From: Streptomyces sp. ICC1
Lineage (GTDB): Bacteria; Actinomycetota; Actinomycetes; Streptomycetales; Streptomycetaceae
DNA: 64,000 bases
Reading direction: 5' to 3'
Assembly: GCF_003287935.1 (NCBI RefSeq)
Contig: NZ_CP030287.1
Location: forward strand, 310,001-374,000
How positions within the stretch are numbered: position 1 is the stretch's first letter; the number at the start of each line of letters is the position of its first letter. The notes beneath the pieces are model-generated. The model searched no databases. It worked only from the letters and a program-made list of their open reading frames with translations, and was not told where the DNA came from. Positions 8,139-17,691 of this stretch are shown one piece after another. Both the position numbers and the translations under genes were made by a program.

Positions 8139-9680
8139 GTGACTGCTCTGACTCTCAGCACTGCCGGACCGGCGACGCTGCGCGCCGACGCCCTCGTCGT
8201 CGGCGTGGCGAAGGGCCCCAAGGGCCCCGTCGTGGCCGCGGGCGCCGAGGCCGTGGACAAGGCGTACGACGGAAAGCTCGCCGCCCTCCTCGAAGCACTC
8301 GGTGCCTCGGGCGCCGAAGGCGAGATCACCAAGCTTCCGGCCCCGGACGGCCTCAAGGTCCCGGTCGTGCTGGCGGTCGGGCTGGGTCCCGTCCCCGAGA
8401 CGGACGAGTCGTACGACGAGGAGGCGCTGCGCCGCGCCGCCGGTGCCGCCGCCCGCGCACTGCACGGCAGCAAGAAGGCCGCCTTCGCGCTCCCCCTCGA
8501 CGACGCCTCCGCCGTCACGGCCGTCGCCGAGGGCGCGCTGCTGGGCGCGTACGCCTTCACCGCCTACCAGGGCGGCGAGACGAAGACCGCCAAGAACCCG
8601 GCCAAGAACGGCGGCCCCAAGCTGCCGCTCGCCGAGGTGGCCCTGCTCGGCGCCAAGCCGCGCGACAAGGAGCACAAGGCCGCCGCCGAGCGCGCCACGG
8701 TCGTCGCGACCGAGGTCAACATCGCCCGCGACCTGGTCAACACCCCGCCGAACGACCTCACCCCCGAGGCCTTCGCCGCCGTCGCCTCCGCGACCGCGAA
8801 GGAGAACGGCATCAAGGTCCAGGTCCTGGACGAGAAGGCCCTGCTCAAGGGCGGCTACGGCGGCATCATGGGCGTCGGCAAGGGCTCCGAGAACCCGCCG
8901 CGCCTGGTGAAGCTCACCTACACCCACCCCAAGGCGGAGAAGACCCTCGCCTTCGTCGGCAAGGGCATCACCTACGACTCCGGCGGCATCTCCCTCAAGC
9001 CGGCCGGCCACAACGAGACGATGAAGTGCGACATGGCCGGCGCCGCCGCCGTCTTCGCCTCCGTCGTCGCGGCCTCCAAGCTCGGCCTCCAGGTCAACGT
9101 CACCGGCTGGCTCGCGCTCGCCGAGAACATGCCGTCCGGCTCCGCCACCAAGCCCGGCGACGTGCTGCGCATGTACAGCGGCAAGACCGTCGAGGTCCTC
9201 AACACGGACGCCGAGGGCCGCCTGGTCCTGGGTGACGCGCTGACCAAGGCCTCCGAGGAGAACCCGGACGCGATCGTCGACGTCGCGACCCTGACCGGCG
9301 CCATGATGATGGCCCTGGGCGACCGCACCTTCGGCATCATGGCCAACGACGACGCCTTCCGCACCTCGGTCCACGAGATCGCCGAGGAGGTCGGCGAGGC
9401 CTCCTGGCCGATGCCGCTCCCCGCGGACCTGCGCAAGTCCATGGACTCCCCCACCGCCGACATCGCGAACATGGGCGTCCGGATGGGCGGCGGCCTGGTG
9501 GCCGGCCTCTTCCTGCAGGAGTTCGTCGGCGAGGGCATCACCTGGGCCCACCTCGACATCGCGGGTCCCGCCTTCCACGAGGGCGCCCCGTACGGCTACA
9601 CCCCCAAGGGCGGCACCGGCTCCGCCGTGCGCACCCTGGTGCGCCTCGCCGAGCGCACGGCCACGGGCGACCTGGGCTGA
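8139..9680 (+). CDS. pepA: Leucyl aminopeptidase (M17)
   Basis: This 513-aa cytosolic metallopeptidase of family M17 removes N-terminal residues, preferring Leu, from peptides. The poorly conserved N-terminal macrodomain-like part spans roughly residues 1-170. The catalytic domain has the di-metal site: GKGITYDSGG supplies a ligand Lys and Asp, and NTDAEGRL is the diagnostic M17 motif. Length is normal for the family. The start is GTG at 8139. The gene stands alone before lpd, with a hairpin after its stop. The call is secure. Confidence 0.96.
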   Translation: MTALTLSTAGPATLRADALVVGVAKGPKGPVVAAGAEAVDKAYDGKLAALLEALGASGAEGEITKLPAPDGLKVPVVLAVGLGPVPETDESYDEEALRRAAGAAARALHGSKKAAFALPLDDASAVTAVAEGALLGAYAFTAYQGGETKTAKNPAKNGGPKLPLAEVALLGAKPRDKEHKAAAERATVVATEVNIARDLVNTPPNDLTPEAFAAVASATAKENGIKVQVLDEKALLKGGYGGIMGVGKGSENPPRLVKLTYTHPKAEKTLAFVGKGITYDSGGISLKPAGHNETMKCDMAGAAAVFASVVAASKLGLQVNVTGWLALAENMPSGSATKPGDVLRMYSGKTVEVLNTDAEGRLVLGDALTKASEENPDAIVDVATLTGAMMMALGDRTFGIMANDDAFRTSVHEIAEEVGEASWPMPLPADLRKSMDSPTADIANMGVRMGGGLVAGLFLQEFVGEGITWAHLDIAGPAFHEGAPYGYTPKGGTGSAVRTLVRLAERTATGDLG

Positions 9681-9714
9681 CGCGTCGGGCGTAGGACCGC
9701 CGCACCACAGCGGC

Positions 9715-9766
9715 TGACAGGCCCCGTCCTTGATCAGATTTTCTGATCGGGGCCGGGGCCTGTTCA
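9715..9766 (+). terminator. Probable terminator after pepA
   Basis: A long imperfect inverted repeat sits 35 bp after the pepA stop. Its arms are acaggccccg and cggggcctgt on the outside, with TGATCAGA/TCTGATC around a small T-rich loop. There is no U tract, as is common in streptomycetes. Confidence 0.6.
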
Positions 9767-9992
9767 CTTTCAACGAAATCCGTACGTTTCTACGCTGTGG
9801 TAACCCCCGGTTCGGGCAGATCGACCTGTCCCAGGGCAGGGCCGCCGTCCCGCGTTCCCCCGACAAATGCGAAGATGGGTTCTCGGCAGGACAGGGCCCC
9901 CACCACAGGGCCGAAGAAACAAGCGGCCGTATACCAGCCGCCGCCCGGTCACAGAGGACCGGTGCTCGGCGCACATGCATGGAGGACGTGAC
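9767..9992 (+). promoter_or_regulatory. Promoter/leader region of lpd
   Basis: This noncoding leader is comparatively A/T-rich around 9770-9800 and ends in a strong GGAGG ribosome binding site at 9981-9985, 7 nt before GTG 9993. That site decides the start over the upstream in-frame codons. No specific operator was recognised. Confidence 0.5.
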
Positions 9993-11381
9993 GTGGCGAA
10001 CGACGCCAGCACCGTTTTCGACCTAGTGATCCTCGGCGGCGGCAGTGGCGGTTACGCCGCGGCGCTGCGCGCATCCCAGCTGGGTCTGGACGTTGCCCTG
10101 ATCGAGAAGAACAAGCTCGGCGGCACCTGCCTGCACAACGGCTGCATCCCCACGAAGGCTCTGCTGCACGCGGGCGAGATCGCGGACCAGGCCCGCGAGG
10201 CCGCCCAGTTCGGTGTGAAGGCCACCTTCGAGGGCATCGACATCGCGGGTGTGCACAAGTACAAGGACGACATCATCGCGGGCCTGTACAAGGGTCTGCA
10301 GGGCCTTGTCGCCTCCCGCAAGCTGACCTACATCGAGGGTGAGGGCCGCCTCTCCTCGCCGACGTCCGTCGACGTGAACGGCCAGCGCATCCAGGGCCGC
10401 CACGTCCTGCTGGCGACCGGCTCCGTGCCGCGCTCGCTGCCGGGCCTGAACATCGACGGCAACCGCATCATCTCCTCGGACCACGCGCTGGTCCTGGACC
10501 GCGTGCCCGAGTCCGCCATCGTCCTGGGCGGCGGCGTCATCGGCGTCGAGTTCGCCTCGGCGTGGAAGTCCTTCGGCACCGAGGTCACCATCGTCGAGGG
10601 CCTCAAGCACCTCGTGCCGGTCGAGGACGAGAACAGCTCGAAGCTGCTGGAGCGCGCGTTCCGCAAGCGCGGCATCAAGTTCAACCTCGGCACCTTCTTC
10701 GACAAGGCCGAGTACACCGAGAACGGTGTACGGGTCACCCTCGCCGACGGCAAGACCTTCGAGGCCGAGGTGCTGCTGGTCGCCATCGGCCGCGGCCCGG
10801 TCTCGCAGGGCCTGGGCTACGAGGAGCAGGGCGTCGCGATGGACCGCGGCTACGTCGTGGTCGACGAGTACATGCAGACCAACGTGCCCACCATCTCGGC
10901 CGTCGGCGACCTGGCCCCGACCCTCCAGCTCGCGCACGTCGGCTTCGCCGAGGGCATCCTGGTGGCGGAGCGTCTGGCCGGTCTCAAGACCGTCCCGATC
11001 GACTACGACGGCGTGCCGCGCGTCACGTACTGCCACCCCGAGGTCGCGTCCGTCGGCATCACCGAGGCCAAGGCCAAGGAGATCTACGGCGCGGACAAGG
11101 TCGTGGCCCTCAAGTACAACCTGGCGGGCAACGGCAAGAGCAAGATCCTGAAGACCGCGGGCGAGATCAAGCTCGTCCAGGTCAAGGACGGTGCCGTGGT
11201 CGGCGTCCACATGGTCGGTGACCGGATGGGCGAGCAGGTCGGCGAGGCCCAGCTGATCTACAACTGGGAAGCCCTGCCGGCCGAGGTCGCGCAGCTCATC
11301 CACGCGCACCCGACGCAGAACGAGGCGATGGGCGAGGCGCACCTGGCGCTCGCCGGCAAGCCCCTGCACGCACACGACTAA
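9993..11381 (+). CDS. lpdA: Dihydrolipoyl dehydrogenase (E3)
   Basis: This 462-aa flavoenzyme reoxidises dihydrolipoamide on E2 subunits of the pyruvate and 2-oxoglutarate dehydrogenases, passing electrons through FAD to NAD+. It has the N-terminal FAD Rossmann motif GGGSGGYAAALRA and the redox disulfide GGTCLHNGCIPTK. An NAD-binding GGGVIGVEFASAW lies near residue 180. The C-terminal dimer interface IHAHPTQNEAMGE carries the catalytic His-Glu pair. Start chosen from the GGAGG site. It sits 54 bp ahead of the E2 gene, consistent with an operon. The call is secure. Confidence 0.97.
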   Translation: MANDASTVFDLVILGGGSGGYAAALRASQLGLDVALIEKNKLGGTCLHNGCIPTKALLHAGEIADQAREAAQFGVKATFEGIDIAGVHKYKDDIIAGLYKGLQGLVASRKLTYIEGEGRLSSPTSVDVNGQRIQGRHVLLATGSVPRSLPGLNIDGNRIISSDHALVLDRVPESAIVLGGGVIGVEFASAWKSFGTEVTIVEGLKHLVPVEDENSSKLLERAFRKRGIKFNLGTFFDKAEYTENGVRVTLADGKTFEAEVLLVAIGRGPVSQGLGYEEQGVAMDRGYVVVDEYMQTNVPTISAVGDLAPTLQLAHVGFAEGILVAERLAGLKTVPIDYDGVPRVTYCHPEVASVGITEAKAKEIYGADKVVALKYNLAGNGKSKILKTAGEIKLVQVKDGAVVGVHMVGDRMGEQVGEAQLIYNWEALPAEVAQLIHAHPTQNEAMGEAHLALAGKPLHAHD

Positions 11382-11435
11382 TCGTCACCGGGCGCGACGA
11401 CCACTTCCGCACATTCGTTAGGAGCAACTGAAACC

Positions 11436-13205
11436 ATGTCGGTTTCCGTAACCCTTCCGGCGCTCGGTGAGAGCGTTACTGAGGGCACTGTCACCCGCTG
11501 GCTGAAGGCCGAGGGCGAGCGCGTCGAGGCCGACGAGCCGCTGCTCGAGGTCTCGACCGACAAGGTCGACACCGAGATCCCGTCCCCCGTGTCGGGCATC
11601 CTGGCCTCCATCAAGGTCGCCGAGGACGAGACCGTCGAGGTCGGCGCCGAGCTGGCCATCATCGACGACGGCTCGGGCGCGCCGGCCGCGGCCGCCGCTC
11701 CGGCCGCCGAGGCTCCGGCTGCTGCGGCTCCGGCCGCCGCTGCCCCGGTCGCCGAGGCTCCGGCCGCGCCGGCTCCGGTCGCCGAGGCCCCCGCGGCCCC
11801 GGCCGCCGCCGCCGCTCCGGCCGCCGGCACCGATGTCGTGCTCCCCGCCCTGGGCGAGTCCGTCACCGAGGGCACCGTCACCCGCTGGCTGAAGCAGGTC
11901 GGCGAGTCCGTCGAGGCCGACGAGCCGCTGCTCGAGGTCTCGACCGACAAGGTCGACACCGAGATCCCCGCCCCGGTCGCCGGCGTCCTGCTGGAGATCC
12001 TGGTCGCCGAGGACGAGAACGCCGAGGTCGGCGCCCGTCTGGCCGTCATCGGCGTGGCCGGTGCCGCCCCCGCGGCCGCCCCGGCCGCCGCTGCGCCGGC
12101 TCCGGCCGCCGCTCCGGCTCCGGCCGCCGCCCCGGTCGCCGCCCCGGTCGCCGCCCCGGCTCCGGTCGTGGCCGCTCCCGCGGTCGCGGCTCCGGTCGCC
12201 GCTCCGGCTCCCGTGGCCGCTCCGGCTCCGGTCGCCCCCGTGGCCCCGGCCGCCCCCGCCGCTCCGGTTTCCGCCGGTGACGAGGGCGCGTACGTCACTC
12301 CGCTGGTGCGCAAGCTCGCCTCGGAGTCCGGCGTCGACCTGTCCTCGGTCGCGGGCACCGGTGTCGGTGGACGCATCCGCAAGCAGGACGTCCTGGCCGC
12401 CGCCGAGGCCGCCAAGGCCGCCGCTGCCGCCCCGGCGGCGACCGCCGCTCCGGCCGCCAAGGCTCCGGCCGCCGCGGTCTCCGAGCTGCGCGGCCAGACG
12501 GTCAAGATGACCCGCATGCGCAAGGTCATCGGCGACAACATGATGAAGGCCCTGCACTCGCAGGCGCAGCTCAGCTCCGTGGTCGAGGTGGACATCACCA
12601 AGATCATGAAGCTGCGCGAGAAGGCCAAGGCCGGCTTCCTCGCCCGCGAGGGCGTCAAGCTGTCCCCGATGCCGTTCTTCGTCAAGGCCGCGGCCCAGGC
12701 GCTGAAGGCCCACGCGGTCGTCAACGCCCGGATCAACGAGGACGAGGGCACCATCACCTACTTCGACTCGGAGAACATCGGCATCGCCGTGGACTCCGAG
12801 AAGGGCCTGATGACCCCGGTCATCAAGGGTGCCGGCGGCCTCAACCTGGCGGGCATCTCCAAGGCCACCGCCGAGCTGGCCTCCAAGGTCCGCGGCAACA
12901 AGATCACGCCGGACGAGCTGTCGGGCGCGACCTTCACCATCAGCAACACCGGCTCGCGCGGTGCGCTGTTCGACACGGTCATCGTGCCCCCGAACCAGGT
13001 CGCCATCCTGGGCATCGGCGCGACGGTCAAGCGCCCGGTGGTCATCGAGACCCCCGAGGGCACGAACATCGGCATCCGCGACATGACGTACCTGACCCTG
13101 TCCTACGACCACCGCCTGGTGGACGGCGCGGACGCGGCCCGGTACCTCTCGGCCGTCAAGTCGATCCTCGAGGCCGGCGAGTTCGAGGTCGAGCTCGGCC
13201 TGTAA
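11436..13205 (+). CDS. sucB: 2-oxoacid dehydrogenase E2 (dihydrolipoamide acyltransferase), two lipoyl domains
   Basis: This 589-aa E2 subunit moves acyl groups from E1 to CoA. Two biotinyl-lipoyl domains, near residues 2-77 and 129-203, each carry the lipoylation Lys in [10 protein letters not shown]. They are joined by long Ala/Pro-rich swinging linkers. An E3/E1-binding domain ([17 protein letters not shown]) follows, and a C-terminal acyltransferase core with the catalytic [14 protein letters not shown]. It is usually annotated as succinyltransferase SucB. Beside lpd and aceE it could equally serve pyruvate dehydrogenase, or both complexes as in other actinobacteria. An AGGAG-like site precedes ATG 11436, and a strong terminator follows. 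The E2 call is secure; the acyl specificity is not. Confidence 0.94.
   Translation: MSVSVTLPALGESVTEGTVTRWLKAEGERVEADEPLLEVSTDKVDTEIPSPVSGILASIKVAEDETVEVGAELAIIDDGSGAPAAAAAPAAEAPAAAAPAAAAPVAEAPAAPAPVAEAPAAPAAAAAPAAGTDVVLPALGESVTEGTVTRWLKQVGESVEADEPLLEVSTDKVDTEIPAPVAGVLLEILVAEDENAEVGARLAVIGVAGAAPAAAPAAAAPAPAAAPAPAAAPVAAPVAAPAPVVAAPAVAAPVAAPAPVAAPAPVAPVAPAAPAAPVSAGDEGAYVTPLVRKLASESGVDLSSVAGTGVGGRIRKQDVLAAAEAAKAAAAAPAATAAPAAKAPAAAVSELRGQTVKMTRMRKVIGDNMMKALHSQAQLSSVVEVDITKIMKLREKAKAGFLAREGVKLSPMPFFVKAAAQALKAHAVVNARINEDEGTITYFDSENIGIAVDSEKGLMTPVIKGAGGLNLAGISKATAELASKVRGNKITPDELSGATFTISNTGSRGALFDTVIVPPNQVAILGIGATVKRPVVIETPEGTNIGIRDMTYLTLSYDHRLVDGADAARYLSAVKSILEAGEFEVELGL
11522..11581 (+). repeat. 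Near-identical intragenic repeat, copy 1 (lipoyl domain 1)
   Basis: About 60 bp encoding the segment around the lipoylated Lys is essentially identical in DNA to 11909-11968. The surrounding lipoyl-domain sequence is similar but not identical, which suggests gene conversion or strong codon constraint. Confidence 0.8.
11909..11968 (+). repeat. Near-identical intragenic repeat, copy 2 (lipoyl domain 2)
   Basis: This is the second copy of the roughly 60-bp block also found at 11522-11581, in the same strand and reading frame, 387 bp apart. Confidence 0.8.
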
Positions 13206-13236
13206 GGACCCCGCGCGCAGCACCGTCTGCCGCGTC

Positions 13237-13283
13237 ACGGCGCCCCCGTCCGGGATCTCCCGGACGGGGGCGCCGTCTTGTTT
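13237..13283 (+). terminator. Strong terminator after E2 gene
   Basis: A perfect 18-bp GC-rich stem (13237-13254 pairing with 13259-13276) closes on a 4-nt loop and is followed by cttgtttg. It lies 32 bp after the E2 stop and separates the lpd-E2 unit from the GntR gene. Confidence 0.9.
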
Positions 13284-13401
13284 GTAAGCAGCCTCACCCC
13301 GGGTCCCTGACCGGGAACGCATCGCGACGACCGGAGCCGCCGTATTGTCTACGCATCAGGCCCCGCGTGACCCTGCACACCCACCAGGAGATGAAGACCC
13401 G

Positions 13402-14028
13402 ATGATCACCCCACCCGTCGTGCACTCGCTGCGCGAGCAGATCCGCGAGCACATCGTGGAGGGGATCGTCAGCGGGCGCTGGAAGCCCGGTGAGCGGATC
13501 GTGGAGCGCCGGATCGCCGTCGAGCTGGAGGTCAGCCAGACGCCCGTGCGCGAGGCCCTGCGCGAGCTGGAGACGCTGCGGCTGATCGAGTCGGCGCCGA
13601 ACAAGGGCGTGCGCGTACGGAACCTGTCGGCGGCGGACCTGGAGGAGATCTATCCGGTCCGGGCGGGCCTGGAGCAGATCGCGGCCGAGCTGGCCGCGCC
13701 CCGTCTCGCCCTGGACTGCACGGCCCTGGAACCGCACGTGGCGGCCCTGTGGGACGCCGACCGCAGCGCGGACGGCACGGCGCAGGTGCGGCACACCGTG
13801 GGCTTCCACCGGGAGATGGTGCGGGCGGCCGGGAACAGCGTGCTGCTGCACACCTGGGAGTCCCTGGGCATCGAGGTCTTCACGGCCCTGTCCATCCGGT
13901 GGCTGGGAACCGTCCAGAAGTCCTACGCCGAGGAGCACGAAGCCCTCGTGGACGCCTTCCGGAACCAGGATCCGGAGATCGGGCTGCTCGTGAAGCGGCA
14001 CGTGCTGGGGTGCGCGCCGCGGGCTTGA
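13402..14028 (+). CDS. GntR-family (FCD) transcriptional regulator
   Basis: This 208-aa regulator has an N-terminal winged helix of the GntR type (LREQIREHIVEGIVSGRW, then ELEVSQTPVREALRELE) and a C-terminal all-helical FCD ligand domain. The FCD domain carries scattered His and Asp residues of the kind that often bind a metal and a carboxylate effector. The start at ATG 13402 follows AGGAG at 13386-13390; the nearer ATG at 13391 runs into a stop. It lies between the E2 and aceE genes, and palindromes suited to a dimeric repressor sit in the aceE promoter. This suggests a PdhR-like role in pyruvate metabolism. That target is inference; the family is secure. Confidence 0.9.
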   Translation: MITPPVVHSLREQIREHIVEGIVSGRWKPGERIVERRIAVELEVSQTPVREALRELETLRLIESAPNKGVRVRNLSAADLEEIYPVRAGLEQIAAELAAPRLALDCTALEPHVAALWDADRSADGTAQVRHTVGFHREMVRAAGNSVLLHTWESLGIEVFTALSIRWLGTVQKSYAEEHEALVDAFRNQDPEIGLLVKRHVLGCAPRA

Positions 14029-14283
14029 TCTTGCCCCCGCTTGCCCGCTTCACCCCGTGCCGACTGCCCCTTTTCCTCTGATTTGCCCGGCACTGGGTGC
14101 CTAATTTCCTGGCACCCGGTGCCGACTTTTGTCATATGGACGTTTCTTTTTCACTTTCATTTGATCGATCATCGATCAGCGACTTACAGTCATCCGCGGA
14201 CCCCACCCGGGTCCAACGACCCTGTCCTGCCCGTCAGGGATTTCTTCACCACCTCTCCTTTGTCCGGAAGGCGGCGCACACCG
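14029..14283 (+). promoter_or_regulatory. aceE: aceE promoter region with paired palindromes
   Basis: Two 13-bp palindromes, GGCACTGGGTGCC at 14089-14101 and GGCACCCGGTGCC at 14111-14123, lie 22 bp apart. A third, perfect 17-bp palindrome TGATCGATCATCGATCA occupies 14162-14178. It overlaps a plausible -35 (TTGATC, 14161-14166) whose matching -10 would be TACAGT at 14185-14190 with an 18-bp spacer. A GGAAGG ribosome binding site precedes ATG 14284. The arrangement suggests repression by dimers of the adjacent GntR protein, but that assignment is inferred. Confidence 0.7.
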
Positions 14284-16968
14284 ATGTCCGACCCCGTAGG
14301 AAAGCTTCCGAGCGAGCTCGACCAGCTCCCGGACCGCGACACCGAGGAGACCGCCGAATGGGCGGCCTCCCTCGACGCAGTCGCCAAGGCCGCCGGTACG
14401 CGCCGCGCCGAATACCTGATCCGCCGCACGCTCCAGCACGCCGAGGCCGCCGGCCTCGCGCTGCCGAAGCTTCTTGAGACGGACTACGTCAACACCATCC
14501 CCACCGCCGCGGAGCCGGAGTTCCCCGGCGACGAGGCGATGGAAGCCAGGATCACCGCGTGGAACCGCTGGAACGCGGCCGCCATGGTGACCCGCGGCTC
14601 CAAGTACGGCGTCGGCGGCCACATCGCCACCTTCGCTTCGGCGGCCTGGCTCTACGAGACGGGCTTCCAGCACTTCTTCCGCGGGAAGGAGGCCGACGGA
14701 TCGGGCGACCAGCTCTACATCCAGGGCCACGCCTCCCCCGGCATCTACGCCCGCGCCTTCCTCGACGGCCGGATCTCCGAGCAGCAGCTCGACAAGTTCC
14801 GCCAGGAAGCCGGCGGCAACGGCCTGCCGTCCTACCCGCACCCGCGGCGCCTGCCGTGGCTGTGGGAGTTCCCGACGGTGTCCATGGGCCTCGGCCCGCT
14901 CTCCGCGATCTACCAGGCGCGCTTCAACCGCTACCTGCAGAACCGGAGCATCAAGGACACCGCCAACTCGCACGTCTGGGCCTTCCTGGGCGACGGCGAG
15001 ATGGACGAGCCCGAGTCGACCGCCGCCCTGGCCCTCGCCTCCCGCGAGCAGCTCGACAACCTGACCTTCGTCATCAACTGCAACCTGCAGCGCCTCGACG
15101 GTCCGGTCCGCGCCAACTTCCGCGTGGTCCAGGAGCTGGAAGCCCAGTTCCGCGGCGCCGGCTGGAACGTCATCAAGTCGCTGTGGGGCTCCGCCTGGGA
15201 CGAGCTGTTCCAGCTCGACACCACGGGCGCCCTGGTACGCCGCCTGCGCGAGGTACCCGACGCGCAGTTCCAGACGTACGCGACCCGCGACGTGGCCTAC
15301 ATCCGCCAGCACTTCTTCGGCGCCAACGCCGAGCTCGTCCAGCTGGCCGGCGTACTGTCCGACGCGAAGATCGCGGAGTGCTTCCACACCTCCCGCGGCG
15401 GCCACGAGCCCCGCAAGGTCTACGCCGCGTACAAGGCCGCCCTGGAGCACAAGGGCGCGCCGACGGTCATCCTCGCGCAGACCGTCAAGGGCTACACGCT
15501 GGGTGCCGGGTTCGAGTCGAAGAACGCGAACCACCAGATGAAGAAGCTGACGATCGACGAGTTCAAGGACATGCGCGACCTCCTTGGCCTCCCGATCCCG
15601 GACAGCGCCTTCGCCGACGGCCAGGTCCCGTACGGCCACCCGGGCGCGAACAGCCCCGAGGTGCAGTACCTGAACGAGCGCCGCGCGGCGCTCGGCGGGC
15701 CCGCCCCGGCCCGCAAGGTCAAGCACGTGGCCCTGCCGGCCCCGGCGGACCGCTCCTTCGCCCCGCTGCTCAAGGGCTCCGGCAAGCAGGAGATGGCCAC
15801 CACCATGGCCTTCGTCCGGCTCGTCAAGGACCTGATGCGGGACAAGGAGACCGGCAAGCGCTGGGTGCCGATCGTCCCCGACGAGGCCCGCACCTTCGGC
15901 ATGGAGTCCCTCTTCCCGTCGGCCGGCATCTACTCGCCGCTGGGCCAGACGTACGAGCCGGTCGACCGCGACCAGCTCATGTACTACAAAGAAGCCAAGG
16001 ACGGCCAGATCCTCAACGAGGGGATCACCGAGGCCGGCGCCATGGCCGACTTCATCGCCGCCTGCACGTCGTACGCGACGCACGGCGAGCCGATGATCCC
16101 GTTCTACATCTTCTACTCGATGTTCGGCTGGCAGCGCACCGCCGACCAGATGTGGCAGCTCGCCGACCAGCTCGGCAAGGGCTTCATCGTCGGCGCCACC
16201 GCCGGCCGCACCACCCTGACCGGTGAGGGCCTGCAGCACGCGGACGGCCACTCGCACCTGATCGCGTCCACGAACCCGGCGTCGCTCAACTACGACCCGG
16301 CCTTCGCGTACGAGATCGCGGTGATCGTCAAGGACGGTCTGCGCCGGATGTACGGCGAGAAGCCGGAAGACGTCTTCTACTACCTGACGGTCTACAACGA
16401 GCCGAAGCCGCAGCCCGCGATGCCCGAGGGCGTAGAGGAAGGCATCCTCAAGGGTCTGTACCGCTTCAACACGGCGGCGGACCTGGCGGAGGCGGCCCCG
16501 GCCGCCGACGCCCCGAAGATCCAGCTGATGGCCTCCGGTACGGCGATCCACTGGGTGCTCGACGCGCAGAAGCTGCTCGCCGCCGAGTGGAACGTGGCCG
16601 CCGACGTCTGGTCCGCCACCTCCTGGGGCGAGCTGCGCCGCGACGCGCTGGAGTGCGACGAGGCGCTGCTGCGCGGCGAGATGCGCACCCCGTTCGTCAG
16701 CCGCGCGCTGGAGGGCGTCACCAGCCCGGTGCTCGCCGTCTCCGACTGGATGCGCCAGGTCCCGGACCAGATCAGCCAGTGGGTCGAGCAGGACTACACC
16801 TCGCTGGGCACGGACGGCTTCGGCCTGTCCGACACCCGCGAGGGCGCCCGCCGTCACTTCGGTGTCGACGCCCAGTCGATCGTGGTGGCCGCGCTGGCCC
16901 AGCTCGCCCGCCGCGGCGAGGTACCGGCGTCCTCCATCAAGGAAGCCCGCGAGCGCTACGGCCTCTGA
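14284..16968 (+). CDS. aceE: Pyruvate dehydrogenase E1, homodimeric type
   Basis: This 894-aa thiamine-diphosphate enzyme decarboxylates pyruvate and acetylates the lipoyl group of E2. Family landmarks are the N-terminal substrate-binding segment ending YPHPRRLPWLWEFPTVSMG and the ThDP/Mg motif beginning GDGEMDEPES and ending with INCNLQRLDGPVR, near residues 236-275. The transketolase-like pyrimidine and C-terminal domains follow. Length matches bacterial AceE of about 890 aa. ATG 14284 is chosen for its GGAAGG site and because MSDPVGKLP begins the conserved protein; an upstream frame extends through promoter DNA. It is regulated from 14029-14283 and ends at a strong hairpin. The call is secure. 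Confidence 0.97.
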   Translation: MSDPVGKLPSELDQLPDRDTEETAEWAASLDAVAKAAGTRRAEYLIRRTLQHAEAAGLALPKLLETDYVNTIPTAAEPEFPGDEAMEARITAWNRWNAAAMVTRGSKYGVGGHIATFASAAWLYETGFQHFFRGKEADGSGDQLYIQGHASPGIYARAFLDGRISEQQLDKFRQEAGGNGLPSYPHPRRLPWLWEFPTVSMGLGPLSAIYQARFNRYLQNRSIKDTANSHVWAFLGDGEMDEPESTAALALASREQLDNLTFVINCNLQRLDGPVRANFRVVQELEAQFRGAGWNVIKSLWGSAWDELFQLDTTGALVRRLREVPDAQFQTYATRDVAYIRQHFFGANAELVQLAGVLSDAKIAECFHTSRGGHEPRKVYAAYKAALEHKGAPTVILAQTVKGYTLGAGFESKNANHQMKKLTIDEFKDMRDLLGLPIPDSAFADGQVPYGHPGANSPEVQYLNERRAALGGPAPARKVKHVALPAPADRSFAPLLKGSGKQEMATTMAFVRLVKDLMRDKETGKRWVPIVPDEARTFGMESLFPSAGIYSPLGQTYEPVDRDQLMYYKEAKDGQILNEGITEAGAMADFIAACTSYATHGEPMIPFYIFYSMFGWQRTADQMWQLADQLGKGFIVGATAGRTTLTGEGLQHADGHSHLIASTNPASLNYDPAFAYEIAVIVKDGLRRMYGEKPEDVFYYLTVYNEPKPQPAMPEGVEEGILKGLYRFNTAADLAEAAPAADAPKIQLMASGTAIHWVLDAQKLLAAEWNVAADVWSATSWGELRRDALECDEALLRGEMRTPFVSRALEGVTSPVLAVSDWMRQVPDQISQWVEQDYTSLGTDGFGLSDTREGARRHFGVDAQSIVVAALAQLARRGEVPASSIKEARERYGL

Positions 16969-17017
16969 GGACGCGCGGGCTCCTGAGCCCTCAGACGTCT
17001 GAGCAACCGCACCCGGC

Positions 17018-17075
17018 ACGCCGAAAGGCCGGTGTCCACCCCCGCCAAGGGGGTCGGACACCGGCCTTTCGCCGT
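17018..17075 (+). terminator. Terminator after aceE
   Basis: Arms cgaaaggccggtgtcc (17022-17037) and ggacaccggcctttcg (17056-17071) pair perfectly. A second small stem (ccccc/ggggg) forms inside the loop. It lies about 50 bp after the aceE stop. Confidence 0.85.
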
Positions 17076-17121
17076 GTGCGCGGTGGCGGCGCGGGGGCGG
17101 ACCCGTGATGCTGGAGCCGTG

Positions 17122-17640
17122 ATGGACGAGACGGAGTTCTGGGAGATGGTCGACCGTACCCGCGAGGCCGCCGATGGCGACCCCGAGGAACACGCCGAGC
17201 TGCTCGTCGAGCGGCTGGCCCAGCTCGATCCGGATTCCGTCCTGGACTTCGCCCGGCACTTCGAGTCGCGGTACAACCGGGCCTACACCTGGGACCTGTG
17301 GGGCGCGGCCTGGGTGCTGCTCGACGGGGCGAGCGACGACGCGTTCGACTACTTCCGGTGCTGGCTGATCGGCCAGGGGCGGGAGGTCTTCGAGGGCGGG
17401 GTGCACGACCCCGACCACCTGGCGGAGCTGCTCGGCGAGTTCGACGAGGAGATCGACGGGGACGGCGAGGAGCTGGGGTACGCGGCCGACGAGGCGTACG
17501 AGCAGCTGACCGGGGCGGTGGCGCCGGAGCTGGGCATCCCGCTCCAGGCGGCCGAGCCGGAGGGCGCCCCGCTGGACTTCGAGAACGAAGCCGTGCTCGC
17601 GGAGCGCTTCCCCCGGCTGTGGGACCGCTTCAGGGGCTGA
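17122..17640 (+). CDS. DUF4240 domain protein
   Basis: This 172-aa acidic cytosolic protein fits DUF4240. The start MDETEFWEMVDRTREAA and the central YTWDLWGAAWVLLDGASDDAF with RCWLIGQGREVFE are the conserved family segments. Family function is unknown, though members are common in streptomycetes. ATG 17122 follows a GGAG-like site. It is monocistronic, between the aceE terminator and the convergent SDR gene. Confidence 0.85.
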   Translation: MDETEFWEMVDRTREAADGDPEEHAELLVERLAQLDPDSVLDFARHFESRYNRAYTWDLWGAAWVLLDGASDDAFDYFRCWLIGQGREVFEGGVHDPDHLAELLGEFDEEIDGDGEELGYAADEAYEQLTGAVAPELGIPLQAAEPEGAPLDFENEAVLAERFPRLWDRFRG

Positions 17641-17691
17641 CCGCCCCGTGGTGCCGGTCGGTGCCTGTCCGCGCCCACGGGTGCCCGCAGG

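Noticed and set aside
7656..9980. A 774-codon minus-strand frame over pepA and both flanks
   Set aside because: Shadow of pepA; crosses two intergenic regions and shows no family signature.
14176..17418. A 1080-codon open frame antisense to aceE
   Set aside because: It has no family motif and consists of Arg/Gly/Val/Asp-rich sequence typical of antisense frames in high-GC codon-biased DNA; aceE on the other strand is unmistakable.
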